Positions 1-10,859 of a DNA stretch of 64,000 bases are shown here, in pieces. The notes beneath the pieces are model-generated. The model was given only the letters and a program-made list of their open reading frames with translations. It had not been told where the DNA came from and searched no databases. A program made the position numbers and the translations under genes. The stretch covers positions 210,018,254 through 210,082,253 of the forward strand of contig NC_061509.1 of NCBI RefSeq assembly GCF_022539505.1, in the 5' to 3' direction. Source of the DNA: Lolium rigidum. Lineage: Eukaryota; Streptophyta; Magnoliopsida; Poales; Poaceae. Position 1 is the first letter of the stretch; every line of letters begins with the position of its first letter.

Positions 1-2352
1 CCGAAGGTCTGGCGTACTGGGCGGGTCGATGGCGAGCGAACGGCGGCGCCAGCGACAGATCGGCGCGGACCATCTGGTTCGCCGTCGAAAGGCGACCCAG
101 ATCCACAGCACCTCGTCGCCGGCGACGGCCTGGGGCAGCGGGGATAAATCGGCGACGGCAGAGGCGATTCTGGTCGCCAGAGCGAGAGATAGAGATTAGG
201 GTAAGAACATGGGCGCGAGGTGGTGGGAGAGTGAGCGACCGCTCGGGTCGGTTGGACCCGAGCTGGTTTAGCCCAACCCACTGGGCCACCCTGACAGGTG
301 GGCCCAGGGGCAAAAAAATGACTTTTCACAATTCAATAAAAACATGAAACTTTGAAATTCAATAGAAAATTGATAAAAGCTCTTAAAAATAAATTAAAAA
401 TATGAAAAAGGATCAGCACAAAATTCTCTATTTAAATAAAATATCAAAGAGAATTTTTGAAGACAATTAAGAATAAGTCCTAGTTTGAGGATTTAAATAA
501 TGATTTAAATCACACATATTATTTTCAATAATGAAAATAAGTCCATTAATGCAATTGGACTTTCAAAACACCTTGACAATATTTCAAGGTTGTATTTACC
601 CTAAACGAGTATCTCCAAATCTATCTTAGTATTAACCTCTCATAAAATAACAACGACATCGGAAGGGGGAACAAACCCTAAAACTGGAATCATGCATAAT
701 TGCTTCTTTAACCATTGCCCTTATCGGACAATGATGCTATTTTTCAGAACCAGAGGACAAGGGTCAGTCCACACCATCCAACTGCAGAACTTTGCAGTGT
801 TCAGGCAAGTTCATCACTTGCTCATGTCATTTGAGTATTTCTATCAAATTACTTGCAAAGTACTATGATTATCACTATTGCATAAAAAGCAAAACCACTA
901 TTTTCATAACTATGAATATGATGGTTGGCAATGGAACCATGGAGTGTGTTGATATGGTGGAGGTTCCATTGCAAGGGCTTATATCCATCTAGGATTAAAC
1001 AACAAATGTCGCCAGTGATTCTTGTGCCGTAATACCCGTGTTAACCATAAGATCCGGAGTGGGACGGAGTAGTCAAAAGTGTTTCCACCTCTCGTTCATC
1101 AACGTATGCGCTTTACCGTAGTACACTTGTAATCCAAGGGGGCAAGCTGGTGAGGCTGGGGAGTCCTAAGTCCCCACGACATTGTCCGTAGTACACTTGT
1201 CGCCCGAAGGAGCAAGATGGTGAGGCTGGGGAGTCCTAAGTCCCCACGGCATTGTCCGTAGTACACTTGTCGCCCGAAGGAGCAAGATGGTGAGGCTGGG
1301 GAGTCCTAAGTCCCCACGGTACTGCGGTCTATGATGGGTTGCAGCTACCGGCGAAGGAGTTTGGTTCGATCCCAGACTGTCGTCGTGGTCGGGGTCCACC
1401 CTGAAATATATGGGAATAATGGGACCGGCGAGGACCCAGGGTCGGGGCATGCAACAAAGAGTGGGTGCTCAAGGTAGCGGAGGAACATGATTGGCTAGAC
1501 CTTATACCGGGCCTCACACCGAAGGAAGTGTGGACGGGAAAGCTGCCCGGTTGGCACCAAGGTTAAGATCTCTTATGGGTAAAGCAACACACCTCTGCAG
1601 AGTGTAAAGAACCGTGACCTATCACTCCTCGTTCGGGATAAGGAACTACGAACGCGGCCGGAAAGGAGCTCCATGAAGTTCTAGTAAACCGGTGAAGGCC
1701 GACGGACATAGCTCTTTGAAATAAAAGCAATCTCTTGAAGAAATGTTTATCAAAACCTGCATTGGTATTAGACTTTCTGGTCTAATATCGTAGCTAGTGC
1801 ATTAAACACCTCTTTCCTATAATGAACTTATTGAGTACGCTCGTACTCATCCCACTCTTAAATCCCTTGCTTAGATTGTCTGAATCGTCTGGAGGAGGAC
1901 TACGACAACTCTGAAGGAGCCGAGATCATCGGCTATGAAGAACCGAGACCTCTCGGGAGGTATTGAAGGCGTAGACTATCTCATAGTCTACGGAACCGAG
2001 GAGGCTTCCGGTGGAGATCAAGCCTAGAAGCACCAAGTAGTAGTTGTAGCCGAAGCGGTGGGAACACCTAGTATTTAGGCTGCTCGTGGTAATAAATGTA
2101 TAACCTAGTGAAACTTCTATATTGTAAGTTAAGGTGGGTTCGCCTCGAACCCAGGAGTATCCCTCTTAGGACCCAAGAGGAGCTCCAAGACAATATATGT
2201 TTGATGCTTGTAATAATAAGTGAATGAGTTATGGACCTGCTATGTTCTGTTGTACTACTCTGAGGGATGTAATATTTGCGGAATGGTACTTCGTGAATGT
2301 TATATCAACGACTGGCATACTACAACATGCAGTGGTATGCAGGGTCACCACA
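1..2352 (+). mobile_element. Gypsy-type LTR, right-hand part, truncated by window start
   Basis: I read this stretch as the 3' portion of a long Gypsy LTR on the plus strand. It runs from a GC-rich block (1-300), through an AT-rich block (300-660), into a mixed region that contains a 70-bp tandem repeat, and closes near 2340-2352 with a TG..CA-type end (GGTCACCACA). The same order of GC-rich block followed by AT-rich tail is seen in the long LTRs of element B, so it may be a relative. It has no coding capacity: the short ORFs here are scattered over both strands and resemble nothing I know. The exact right end is inferred from the CA dinucleotide, and I found no target-site duplication because the left end lies outside the window. 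Confidence 0.5.
1116..1325 (+). repeat. 70-bp tandem repeat, three copies
   Basis: Three head-to-tail copies start at 1116, 1186 and 1256, each beginning CCGTAGTACACTTGT and containing GAGTCCTAAGTCCCCACG. The period is exactly 70 bp. Copies 2 and 3 are nearly identical to each other and copy 1 differs mainly in positions 16-35. The array lies inside the LTR at 1-2352. Confidence 0.95.
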
Positions 2353-2544
2353 TTCCCCCACACTTCATTCATTAAATTTGTCATCTCCACATGACGTTGT
2401 GATAGGGGAATATTTTTGAGAACCGGAAACAGATGCGGGTGCGTCTGGGGCGTACCAGTCGCACAGCTCAGCAGCAACTTCTTTTTTGCATCATTAGCCG
2501 GACCTTCAGCCGAGGTGACATCAGGTTCTTCAGGCGGAGGCTGG
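2353..2544. other. Unassigned ~190 bp between two LTR pieces
   Basis: This segment separates the end of the first LTR from the head of the next. Its minus strand has an open frame with ordinary protein-like composition (PPPEEPDVTSAEGPANDAKK and onward), which continues as an open frame into both neighbours and so cannot be called a gene. It may be a remnant of the older element into which both LTRs inserted. I do not recognise the peptide. Confidence 0.25.
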
Positions 2545-3467
2545 TGATACGTCCCAAACGTATCTATAATTTTTGATGCTCCATGCTTGTTTTTTACAAT
2601 TGTTATATGTTTTATGTGCACTTTTTCACACTTTTTAGCATTTTCTGGGACTAACCTATTAACGCAGTGCTGCGGCGCCAGTTCCTGTTTTCTGCGGTTT
2701 TTGTGTTTCAGAAAAGTTGTACATGAAAATTTTTCGGAATTGGACGAAACAAAATCCCAGAGTCTTATTTTTCCCGGACGAAGACGGAGCCAGAAGGACA
2801 CGCGCAGGAGAGATGCCACGTGGCAGTACATAGGGCAGGCGTGGCCCCACCCTTGGCCGCGCCTGGCCCATGTACTGGTGCCTCGTCGCCTTGTTTGCTC
2901 CGCCCTTCCGCCTATTTATTCCTCGTATCGGGAAAACCCCAGGGACCCGAGCCTCCATCCACGAAAAGTTCCGACGCCGCCATCAACCGAAACCCTAGTT
3001 CGGGAGGGTTATGCAGTCCATCCCGGCACCCTGCCAGAGAGGGAAATCACCGCCGGAGGCCTCTACATCGCCATGTCTTCATCCGAGGTGATGCGTGAGT
3101 AGTTCTCCACGGGACCATGGGTCCATAGCAGTAGCTAGATGGTTGTCCTCTACTTGTTGTGCTTCATGTATAGATCTTGTGAGCTGCCTAACATGATCAA
3201 GATCATCCATTTATAATTGCTACATGTTGGTTTGATGTGGATCCGATTTATAGAGAGATTGCTTTGGTTGAGATTATGTATTATGTTATTATGATCTTGC
3301 ATGCTCTACGTTTCTAGTAGATTCTCTGGCCAAGTAGATGCTAGCGACTCCAAGAGGGGGTATTTATGCTCGATAGTGGGTTCATGCCTCTATTTAACCA
3401 TGATAAGTGACCTCGTTCTCTACGGTTGTAGATGTGTTGTTGCTATTAGGGAGAAAACAGTGGTGTT
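2545..3467 (+). mobile_element. LTR head fragment C (TGATACGT family)
   Basis: The segment starts TGATACGTCCCAAACGTATC and runs parallel to the A-type LTRs: the phrases GGAATTGGACGAAAC, CTTCCGCCTA, GTGAGCTGCCTAACATGATC and GGGTTCATGC occur in the same order. It is therefore the 5' part of a diverged LTR of the same group. A TATA-like CCTATTTATTCC lies at about 2910, in the same place as CTACTTAAAGCC in the A LTRs. It is cut at 3468 by another LTR head, and its own remainder is not in the window. Confidence 0.75.
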
Positions 3468-3550
3468 TGATACGTCCAAAACGTATCTACTTTCCCGAAC
3501 ACTTTTGCTATTGTTTTGCCTCTAATTTGTGTATTTTGGATGCAACTAAC
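3468..3550 (+). mobile_element. 83-bp LTR head fragment D
   Basis: A second LTR head begins TGATACGTCCAAAACGTATC inside fragment C and is itself cut after 83 bp by A1 at 3551. Only the tip remains in the window. Its continuation would be expected to the right of A1 but falls in or beyond the gap at 8484. Confidence 0.7.
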
Positions 3551-5143
3551 TGATACGTCTCCGACGTATCGATAATTTCTTATGTTCTATGCCATATTAT
3601 TGATGATACCTACATGTTTTATGCACACTTTATGTCATATTCGTGCATTTTCTGGAACTAACCTATTAACAAGATGCCGAAGTGCCGATTCTTGTTTTCT
3701 GCTGTTTTTGGTTTCAGAAATCCTAGTAACGAAATATTCTCGGAATTGGACGAAACGAAGACCCGGGGGCCTATTTCGCCACGAACCTTCCGGAAGACCG
3801 AAGAGCATACGAAGTGGGGCCACGAGGTGGCCAAACCACATGGCGGCGCGGCCAAGGGGGCCGCGCCGCCCTGTGGTGTGGGCCCCTCGTCAGCCCCCGA
3901 CTGCGCCCTTCCGCCTACTTAAAGCCTCCGTCGCGAAACCCCGAGGCGAAAAACCACGATACGGAAAACCTTGCGAGACGCCGCCGCCGCCGATCCCATC
4001 TCGGGGGATTACGGAGATCTCCTCCGGCACCCTGCCGGAGAGGGGATTCATCTCCCGGAGGACTCTACACCGCCATGGTCGCCTCCGGAGTGATGAGTGA
4101 GTAGTTCACCCCTGGACTATGGGTCCATAGCGGTAGCTAGATGGTTGTCTTCTCCTCATTGTGCTTCATTGTTGGATCTTGTGAGCTGCCTAACATGATC
4201 AAGATCATCTATCCGTAATACTCTATGTTGTGTTTGTCGGGATCCGATGGATAGAGAATACCATGTTATGTTAATTATCAAGTTATTACATATGTGTTGT
4301 TTATGATCTTGCATGCTCTCCGTTACTAGTAGAGGCTCGGCCAAGTTTTTGCTTTTAACTCCAAGAGGGAGTATTTATGCTCGATAGTGGGTTCATGCAC
4401 GCATTGACACCTGGGACGATGACGTAAAGTTCTAAGGTTGTGTTGTGCTTGTTGCCACTAGGGATAAAACATTGGCGCTATGTCCGAGGATGTAGTTGTT
4501 GATTACATTACGCACCATACTTAATGCAATTGTCTTGTTGCTTTGCAACTTAATACTTGGAAGGGGTTCGGATGATAACCTGAAGGTGGACTTTTTAGGC
4601 ATAGATGCAGTTGGATGGCGGTCTATGTACTTTGTCGTAATTCCCAATTAAATCTCACTATACTTATCATGCCATGTATGTGCATTGTTATGCCCTCTCT
4701 ATTTGTCAATTGCCCGACGGTAATTTGTTCACCCAACATGCTTTTATCTTATGGGAGAGACACCTCTAGTGAACTGTGGACCCCGGTCCATTCTTTAATA
4801 CTGAAATACAAATCTGATGCAATACTTGTTTTACTGTTTTCTCTGCAAACAATCATCTTCCACACAATTCGGTTAATCCTTTGTTACAGCAAGCCGGTGA
4901 GATTGACAACCTCATCTGTTTCGTTGGGGCAAAGTACTTTGGTTGTGTTGTGCGGGTTCCACGTTGGCGCCGGAATCCCTGGTGTTGCGCCGCACTACAT
5001 CCCGCCGCTATCAACCTTCAACGTGCTTCTTGGCTCCTCCTGGTTCGATAAACCTTGGTTTCTTTACGAGGAAAACTTGCTGCTGTGCGCATCATACCTT
5101 CCTCTTGGGGTTGCCCAACGAACGTGTGAAATACACGCCATCA
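3551..5143 (+). repeat. 5' LTR of A1
   Basis: This LTR starts TGATACGTCTCCGACGTATC and ends ACACGCCATCA, 1593 bp, against 1595-1599 bp for the LTRs of A2 and A3. A TATA-like CTACTTAAAGCC lies near 3916, followed by GC-rich sequence that would be the R region. It differs visibly from the A2 and A3 LTRs, which suggests an older insertion. Confidence 0.9.
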
Positions 5144-5154
5144 AGCTCTTTTTT

Positions 5155-5173
5155 ACAGCGCCGTTGCTGGGGA
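5155..5173 (+). other. Degenerate tRNA-Asp primer-binding site of A1
   Basis: The sequence ACAGCGCCGTTGCTGGGGA, a few bases after the LTR, corresponds to TGGCGCCGTTGCCGGGGA in A2 and A3 but carries substitutions. The intact form is complementary to the 3' end of plant tRNA-Asp, a primer typical of Athila-lineage elements. Confidence 0.75.
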
Positions 5174-5399
5174 GATCAAGACACGCTGCAAGGGGAGTCT
5201 CCACTTCTCAATCTCTTTACTTTGTTTTTGTCTTGCTTTATTTTATTTACTACTTTGTTTGCTGCATTATATCAAAACACAAAAAAATTAGTTGCTAGTT
5301 TTACTTTATTTACTTGTCTTGCACTCTATATCAAAAACACAAAAAAATTAGTTTACTTGCATTTACTTTATCTAGTTTGCTTTATTTACTATTGCTAAA

Positions 5400-6799
5400 A
5401 TGGCCAACCCTGAAAATACTAAGTTGTGTGACTTCACTAGCACAAATAATAATGATTTCCTATGCACACCTATTGCTCCACCTGCTACTACAGCGGAATT
5501 CTTTGAAATTAAACCTGCTTTACTAAATCTTGTTATGCGAGAGCAATTTTCTGGTGTTAGTTCTGATGATGCTGCTGCCCATCTCAATAATTTTTTTGAA
5601 CTATGTGAAATGCAAAAGTATAAAGATGTAGATGGTGCCATTATAAAATTAAAATTGTTTCCTTTCTCATTAAGAGGAAGAGCTAAAGATTGGTTGCTAT
5701 CTCTGCCTAAGAATAGTATTGATTCATGGACTAAATGCAAGGATGCTTTTATTGGTAGATATTATCCCCCTGCTAAAATTATATCTTTGAGGAGTAGCAT
5801 AATGAATTTTAAACAATTGGATAATGAACATGTTGCTCAAGCTTGGGAAAGAATGAAATCTCTGGTTAAAAATTGCCCAACCCATGGACTGACTACTTGG
5901 ATGATCATCCAAACCTTCTATGCAGGACTAAATTTTTCTTCGCGGAATTTATTGGATTCAGCGGCTGGAGGTACCTTTATGTCCATCACTCTTGGTGAAG
6001 CAACAAAGCTCCTTGATAACATGATGGTTAATTACTCTGAATGGCAAACGGAAAGAGCTCCACAAGGTAAGAAGGTAAATTCTGTTGAAGAATCCTCTTC
6101 CTTGAATGATAAGGTTGATGCTATTATGTCTATGCTTGCGAATGATAGGACTAATGTTGATCCTAATAATGTTCCATTAGCTTCATTGGTTGCTCAATAA
6201 GAACATGTTGATGTAAACTTCATTAAAAATAATAATTTCAACAACAATGCTTATCGAACAATTCTAGTAATAACTATAGGCCATATCCTTATAATAATGG
6301 TAACGGTTATGCTAATTCTTATGGGAATTCTTACAACAATAATAGGAATGCACCCCCTGGACTTGAAGCCATGCTTAAAGAATTTATTAGTACACAAACT
6401 GCTTTTAACAAATCTGTTGAGGAAAAGCTCAATAAAATTGATATTCTTGTTTCTAGAGTTGATAGTCTTGCCTCTGATGTTGATCTTTTGAAATCGAAAG
6501 TTATGCCTAATAGGGATATTGAAAATAAAATTGTTACTACAGCAAATGCCATCCAAGTTAGAATTAATGAGAATATAAGATTAATGGCTGAACTGCGTGC
6601 TAGGTGGGATAGAGAAGAAAATGAAAAACTAGCTAAAGAGAAAAATGTAGCTAAAGTTTGGACTATTACCACCACTAGCAATGCTAATGATTCACATGTT
6701 GCTGCACCTCCTACTATTAATGGTAAAATAATTGGTGTTGGCAATGCTTCTACTCCTAGTGCAAAGCGCGCAAAATTACACAAACTGCTAAACCGCTGA
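5400..6799 (+). pseudogene. gag of A1, interrupted
   Basis: Gag is the capsid-type protein of the element. Residues about 85-180 resemble the plant Retrotrans_gag domain, with SLRGRAKDWLLSLP and the WERMKSLVKNCPTHG helix. The start at 5400 is the first ATG after the CT/AT-rich leader and matches A2. Two lesions separate it from a working gene: a premature TAA at 6198-6200 where A2 has GAA, and a one-base deletion near 6256 that moves the frame. The downstream coiled-coil part stays open to TGA at 6797-6799. A low-complexity Asn/Tyr stretch lies just after the first break. No CCHC zinc knuckle is visible. Confidence 0.88.
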
Positions 6800-7512
6800 A
6801 AGCTGCTTGTGATAAAGCTGCTGAAATTTTTTCCAACCTTGGGGATGATAATCCCATTGCTTTAGATTGTAATGATTTAGATTTTGATGATTGCCACATC
6901 TCTGAAGTTATAAAGTTCTTACAAAAACTTGCTAAAAGTCCTAATGCTAGCGCTGTAAACTTGGCTTTCACAAAACATATTACAAATGCTCTCATAAAAG
7001 CTAGAGAAGAGAAACTAAAACTTGAAACTTCTATTCCTAGAAAGCTAGAGGATGGTTGGGAGCCCATCATTAAAATGAGAGTCAAAGATTTTGATTGTAA
7101 TGCTTTATGTGATCTTGGTGCAAGTATTTATGTTATGCCTAAGAAAGTCTATGATATGCTTGACTTGCCACCATTGAAAAATTGTTATCTGGATGTTAAT
7201 CTCGCTGATAATGCTAAAAAGAAACCTTTGGGGAGAGTTGATAATGTTCATATTATGGTTAAAAATAACCTTGTCCCCGTTGATTTTGTTGTCTTGGATA
7301 TTGAATGCAATGCATCTTGCCCCATTATATTGGGAAGACCTTTTCTTCGAACCGTTGGTGCTACTATTGATATGAAGGAAGGTAATATTAAATATCAATT
7401 TCCTCTCAAGAAAGGTATGGAACACTTCCCTAGAAAGAGAATGAAGGTACCTTATGATTCTATTATTAGAACAAATTATGATGTTGATGCTTCATCTCTC
7501 GATGTCACTTGA
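6760..7512 (+). CDS. Retroelement aspartic protease frame of A1
   Basis: The frame is open from 6760 to the TGA at 7510-7512, 250 codons, one base back (-1) from the gag frame. It encodes a retropepsin-like domain: CDLGASIYVMPKKVYDML at about 7108-7161 carries the catalytic Asp in DLGAS, and the later IILGRPFL motif (about 7327-7350) is the second conserved block. In related elements the protease cuts the polyprotein. There is no reverse transcriptase after it. Instead the frame ends in the SLDVT stop shared with the other family members. The first ATG in frame is at 6961, but entry is more likely by read-through or frameshift from gag, because the overlap starts at the end of gag. This is the better preserved of the two protease copies in the window. 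Confidence 0.8.
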   Translation, partial: CKARKITQTAKPLKAACDKAAEIFSNLGDDNPIALDCNDLDFDDCHISEVIKFLQKLAKSPNASAVNLAFTKHITNALIKAREEKLKLETSIPRKLEDGWEPIIKMRVKDFDCNALCDLGASIYVMPKKVYDMLDLPPLKNCYLDVNLADNAKKKPLGRVDNVHIMVKNNLVPVDFVVLDIECNASCPIILGRPFLRTVGATIDMKEGNIKYQFPLKKGMEHFPRKRMKVPYDSIIRTNYDVDASSLDVT

Positions 7513-8475
7513 GTTACACTTTCGCGCCTAGGCGAAAGGCGTTAAAGAAAAGCGCTTATGGGAGACAACCCATGTTTTTACTCCAGTATTTTTGTTTTAT
7601 ATTTGTGTCTTGGAAGTTGTTTACTACTGTAGCAACCTCTCCTTATCTTAGTTTTGAGTTTTGTTGTGCCAAGTAAAGTCTTTGATAGTAAAGTAAGTAC
7701 TAGATTTGGATTACTGCGCTAGCTTCCAGATTTCTTTGCTGTCACGAATCTGGGTCTACCTCCCTGTAGGAAGCTCAGAAAATTAAGCCAATTTACGTGC
7801 ATGATCCACAGATATGTACGCAACTTTCATTCAATTTGAGCATTTTCATTTGAGCAAGTCTGGTGGCCTAATAAAATCCATCTTTACGGACTGTTCTGTT
7901 TTGACAGATTCTGTCTTTTATTTCGCATTGCCTCTTTCGCTATGTTGGATGAATTTCTTTGATCCATTAATGTCCAGTAGCTTTATGCAATGTCCATAAG
8001 TGTTAAGAATGATTGTGTCACCTCTGAACATGTGAATTTTTATTATGCACTAACCCTCTAATGAGTTGTTTCGAGTTTGGTGTGGAGGAAGTTTTCAAGG
8101 ATCAAGAGAGGAGTATGATGCAATATGATCAAGGAGAGTGAAAGCTCTAAGCTTGGGGATGCCCCGGTGGTTCACCCCTGCATATTCTAAGAAGACTCAA
8201 GCGTTTAAGCTTGGGGATGCCCAAGGCATCCCCTTCTTCATCGGCAACATTATCAGGTTCCTCCCCGAAACTATATTATTATTCCGTCACATCTTATGTA
8301 CTTTGCTTGGAGCGTCGGTTTGTTTTTGTTTTTTGTTTTGTTTGAATAAAATGGATCCTAGCATTCACTTTATGGGAGAGAGACACGCTCCGCTGTAGCA
8401 TATGGACAAATATGTCCTTAGGCTCTACTCATAGTATTCATGGCGAAGTTTCTTCTTCGTTAAATTGTTATATCA
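7513..8475 (+). other. Noncoding 3' internal region of A1 (partial)
   Basis: After the protease stop the sequence has no sustained frame. It matches the corresponding parts of A2 (from 45996) and A3 (from 32942), including GTTAAAGAAAAGCGCTTATG and AAGCTTGGGGATGCCC. The match stops at about 8475. Confidence 0.8.
7558..7573 (+). other. Conserved hairpin after the stop codon (A1)
   Basis: ATGGG-AGACAA-CCCAT can form a 5-bp stem with a 6-base loop, 45 nt after the stop. A second small stem (TTTCGC..GCGAAA) lies just upstream at 7519-7536. The same arrangement occurs at 32988 and 46042. Confidence 0.6.
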
Positions 8476-8483
8476 GTTTGGGG

Positions 8484-8583
8484 NNNNNNNNNNNNNNNNN
8501 NNNNNNNNNNNNNNNNNNNNNNNNNNNNNNNNNNNNNNNNNNNNNNNNNNNNNNNNNNNNNNNNNNNNNNNNNNNNNNNNNNN
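8484..8583. other. Assembly gap, 100 N
   Basis: Exactly 100 Ns, the usual placeholder for unknown length. It separates A1 from the satellite array, so the adjacency of the two is not proven. Confidence 0.99.
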
Positions 8584-10030
8584 ATGAACTTGAATGTTTA
8601 CTATATGACATAAGAAGACTATGTGCTTTGGTTTTTAATTTTATTTATTTTATGCCCATTTGAATATTGGTCAAATCCTAGGTTTGACCAAGATTTAAAC
8701 AAGTTTAAAACATGAAAATGAAAAGGTAAGGCTGGATCCTTCTTAGTCACTCTAAAATGAAGCTTTTGGGAGGTTTTTTAAATTTCCATGTTTGAAGACA
8801 AAAACCACTTCTCTTCATGCTTGACTTCATAAGACAGAGTTTAGGGTTAGGGGTAGATACATGATTTGTCTTATTTGAATATGTCTAGACCTTGATTATC
8901 AACTTTAATGCTTATTATATGACATAAGAAAACTATGTGCTTTGGTTTTTCATTTTTCTTATTTTTTTTGAATTTTGATGCACATTTGAATCTTGGTCAA
9001 ATCCTAGGTTTGACCAAGATTTAAACAAGTATAGAACATGAAAATGAAAAGGGAAGCATGTATCCTTCTTAGTCACCCTCAAATGAAGTTTTTGGGAGGT
9101 TTTTGAAATTTCCATGTTTGAAACCCAAAACCACTTCTCTTCATGCTTGAGTTCATAAGACATAGTTTAGGAGTTAGGGGGTAGATACATGATTTGTCTA
9201 GTTTGAATATGTCTAGACCTTGTTTAATTACCAACTTTAATGCTTACTATATATATGACATAAGAAGACTATGTGCGCTTTGGTTTTTCATTTTTCTATT
9301 TTTTTATTTTATGCCCATTTGAATCTTGGTCAAGTCCTAGATTTGACCAAGATTTAAACAAGTTTAAAACATGAAAATGGAAAGGTAAGCCTGGATCCTT
9401 CTTAGTCGCTCTAAAATGAAGCTTTTGGGATGTTCTGGAAATTTCCATGTTTGAAACCCAAAAACGACTTTTCTTCATGCTAGACTTCATAAGATTGACA
9501 GGGGGTACATACATGATTTGTCTGGTTTGGATATATCTAGACCTTGTTTATCAACTTGAATGCTTACGATATGACATAAGAAGACTATGTGCTTTTGTTT
9601 TTCATTTTTTTTTTAATTTTTTGTGCCCATTTGTATCTTGGTCAAATCCTAGGTTTGACCAAGATTTAAACAAGTTTAAAACATGAAAATGAAAAAGGAA
9701 GCATGTATCCTTCTTAGTCACTCTAAAATAAAGTTTTTGGGAGGTTTTTGAAATTTCCATGTTTGAAACCCAAAACCACTTCTCTTCATGCTTGACTTCA
9801 TAAGACATAGTTTATGGGTTAGGGGGTAGATACATGATTTGTATGGTTTGAATATGTCTAGACATTGTTTATCAACTTTAATGCTTACTATATGACATAC
9901 AAGACTATGTGCTTTGGTTTTAAATTTTATTTTTTTTGAATTTTCTGCCAATTTGGTTTGACCAAGATTTATACAAGTTTTACACGTGAAAACGAATAAG
10001 TAAGCCTGGTTCCTTCTTAGTCACTCCAAA

Positions 10031-10859
10031 ATGTACCAATTGATAGGTGTGTTAACTCTGCTTCATGGAGAAAATAATGTCATGTAAATGAGTTAACTTG
10101 GATTTCCTACCCTTGAATCCATATGAAACTTTGTTCTAATGCACTATAATAATCAACCGAGTTTTTACACCAATAGGTCTGTCACTTACGTGTGGTGCCC
10201 ATGCGCGAGGTCCCACACTTCAGTGAGCACAAGTCACGTGCAATAGGTACGCAAACTCCCAGCCATTTTCTTTGTCAAGAGAAGACGCATCAGGATGCGT
10301 ATTGGAAGTCTGTGGGTCCTTCTGGATCCTTCGGTTGTCCCTCTCACAAAAAAAAAAACAAATCTCTCTCATTCTCGGCCTCGCTCGACTCGCTCGCTCG
10401 CTCGCACCTCCTGCTCACTGACAAACCCTGCACAAAAGTCAACATCATCACCCAAAAAAGGGGAGACACCATAATGCTCTCCCTTCTTCACGTCCTTCTG
10501 AGTGATCCCTCTTCCTCCGAGTTTTACTAGCTAGACGGGCAAACACACATGTGTTGCATAGTAATAATAAAAAGGTAGAAAAATCGACCTACGAATCTAT
10601 AATTAAATAGGTTAAACTAGGGTTTTGCCCAGTACTACAGATCAAGGTTCAAAAAAATCCAACTACGGGGTTCGAACAACCCCATTTCTAATCCAAGAAT
10701 TTTTTCGACCTCATCCAATGGCCTCAAACTATAGGGTTAGCATCTAGTGCAGTATGTGTGAACATGTATGCACTATGTGTGCTATAACTTGTATGTCTTT
10801 CAAATTTGAACCAAATTTGAATAAGTTTAAAATATTTGAAATGGGGCTTTTGCTTTAAA
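10031..10859. other. Non-satellite spacer in the array, copy L
   Basis: An ~830-bp unique-looking segment interrupts the monomers. It has a G/C-richer core with CTCTCTC, (CTCG)n and CGCTCGCTCGC tracts, CACGTG-like ACGTG motifs and a run of A, resembling a plant promoter or 5' leader rather than satellite. It has no coding frame I can support. A second copy, about 95% similar by eye, is at 53015-53851, embedded in the same diverged monomer context on both sides. It may be a captured gene fragment that became part of a larger tandem unit. Confidence 0.7.

Larger units (their letters stand above)
3551..8483 (+). mobile_element. Element A1: Athila-like Gypsy element, 3' end lost at gap
   Basis: A1 has a 5' LTR (3551-5143), a tRNA-Asp-type primer site, a broken gag, an open protease frame and the start of the family's noncoding 3' region. 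It matches A2 closely until about 8475, where the A2 sequence GGTTGGAATTGG is replaced by CAGTTTGGGG just before 100 Ns. The remaining ~1.6 kb of internal DNA and the 3' LTR are missing, so it is unclear whether A1 is truncated or merely split by the assembly gap. No reverse transcriptase, RNase H or integrase is present, as in A2 and A3. The LTR style resembles Sabrina/WHAM-type elements of Triticeae, but I could not confirm a family. Confidence 0.88.

Noticed and set aside
2587..4104. ORFs in the GC-rich parts of LTR fragments C and A1 (also at 19109, 30439, 35582 and 48619)
   Set aside because: They come from the GC-rich LTR core, occur on both strands and are broken differently in each copy.
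4615..5398. Plus-strand ORFs across the A-type LTR and leader (also at 31360-32212, 36502-37273, 43158-43858, 49566-50236)
   Set aside because: They recur in every LTR copy in shifting frames and run over the primer site. They are not retained as one protein.
10192..10530. ORF in satellite spacer L as a possible gene
   Set aside because: The matching ORF in spacer R (53176-53412 and 53303-53587) is shifted by indels, and the protein is not conserved.
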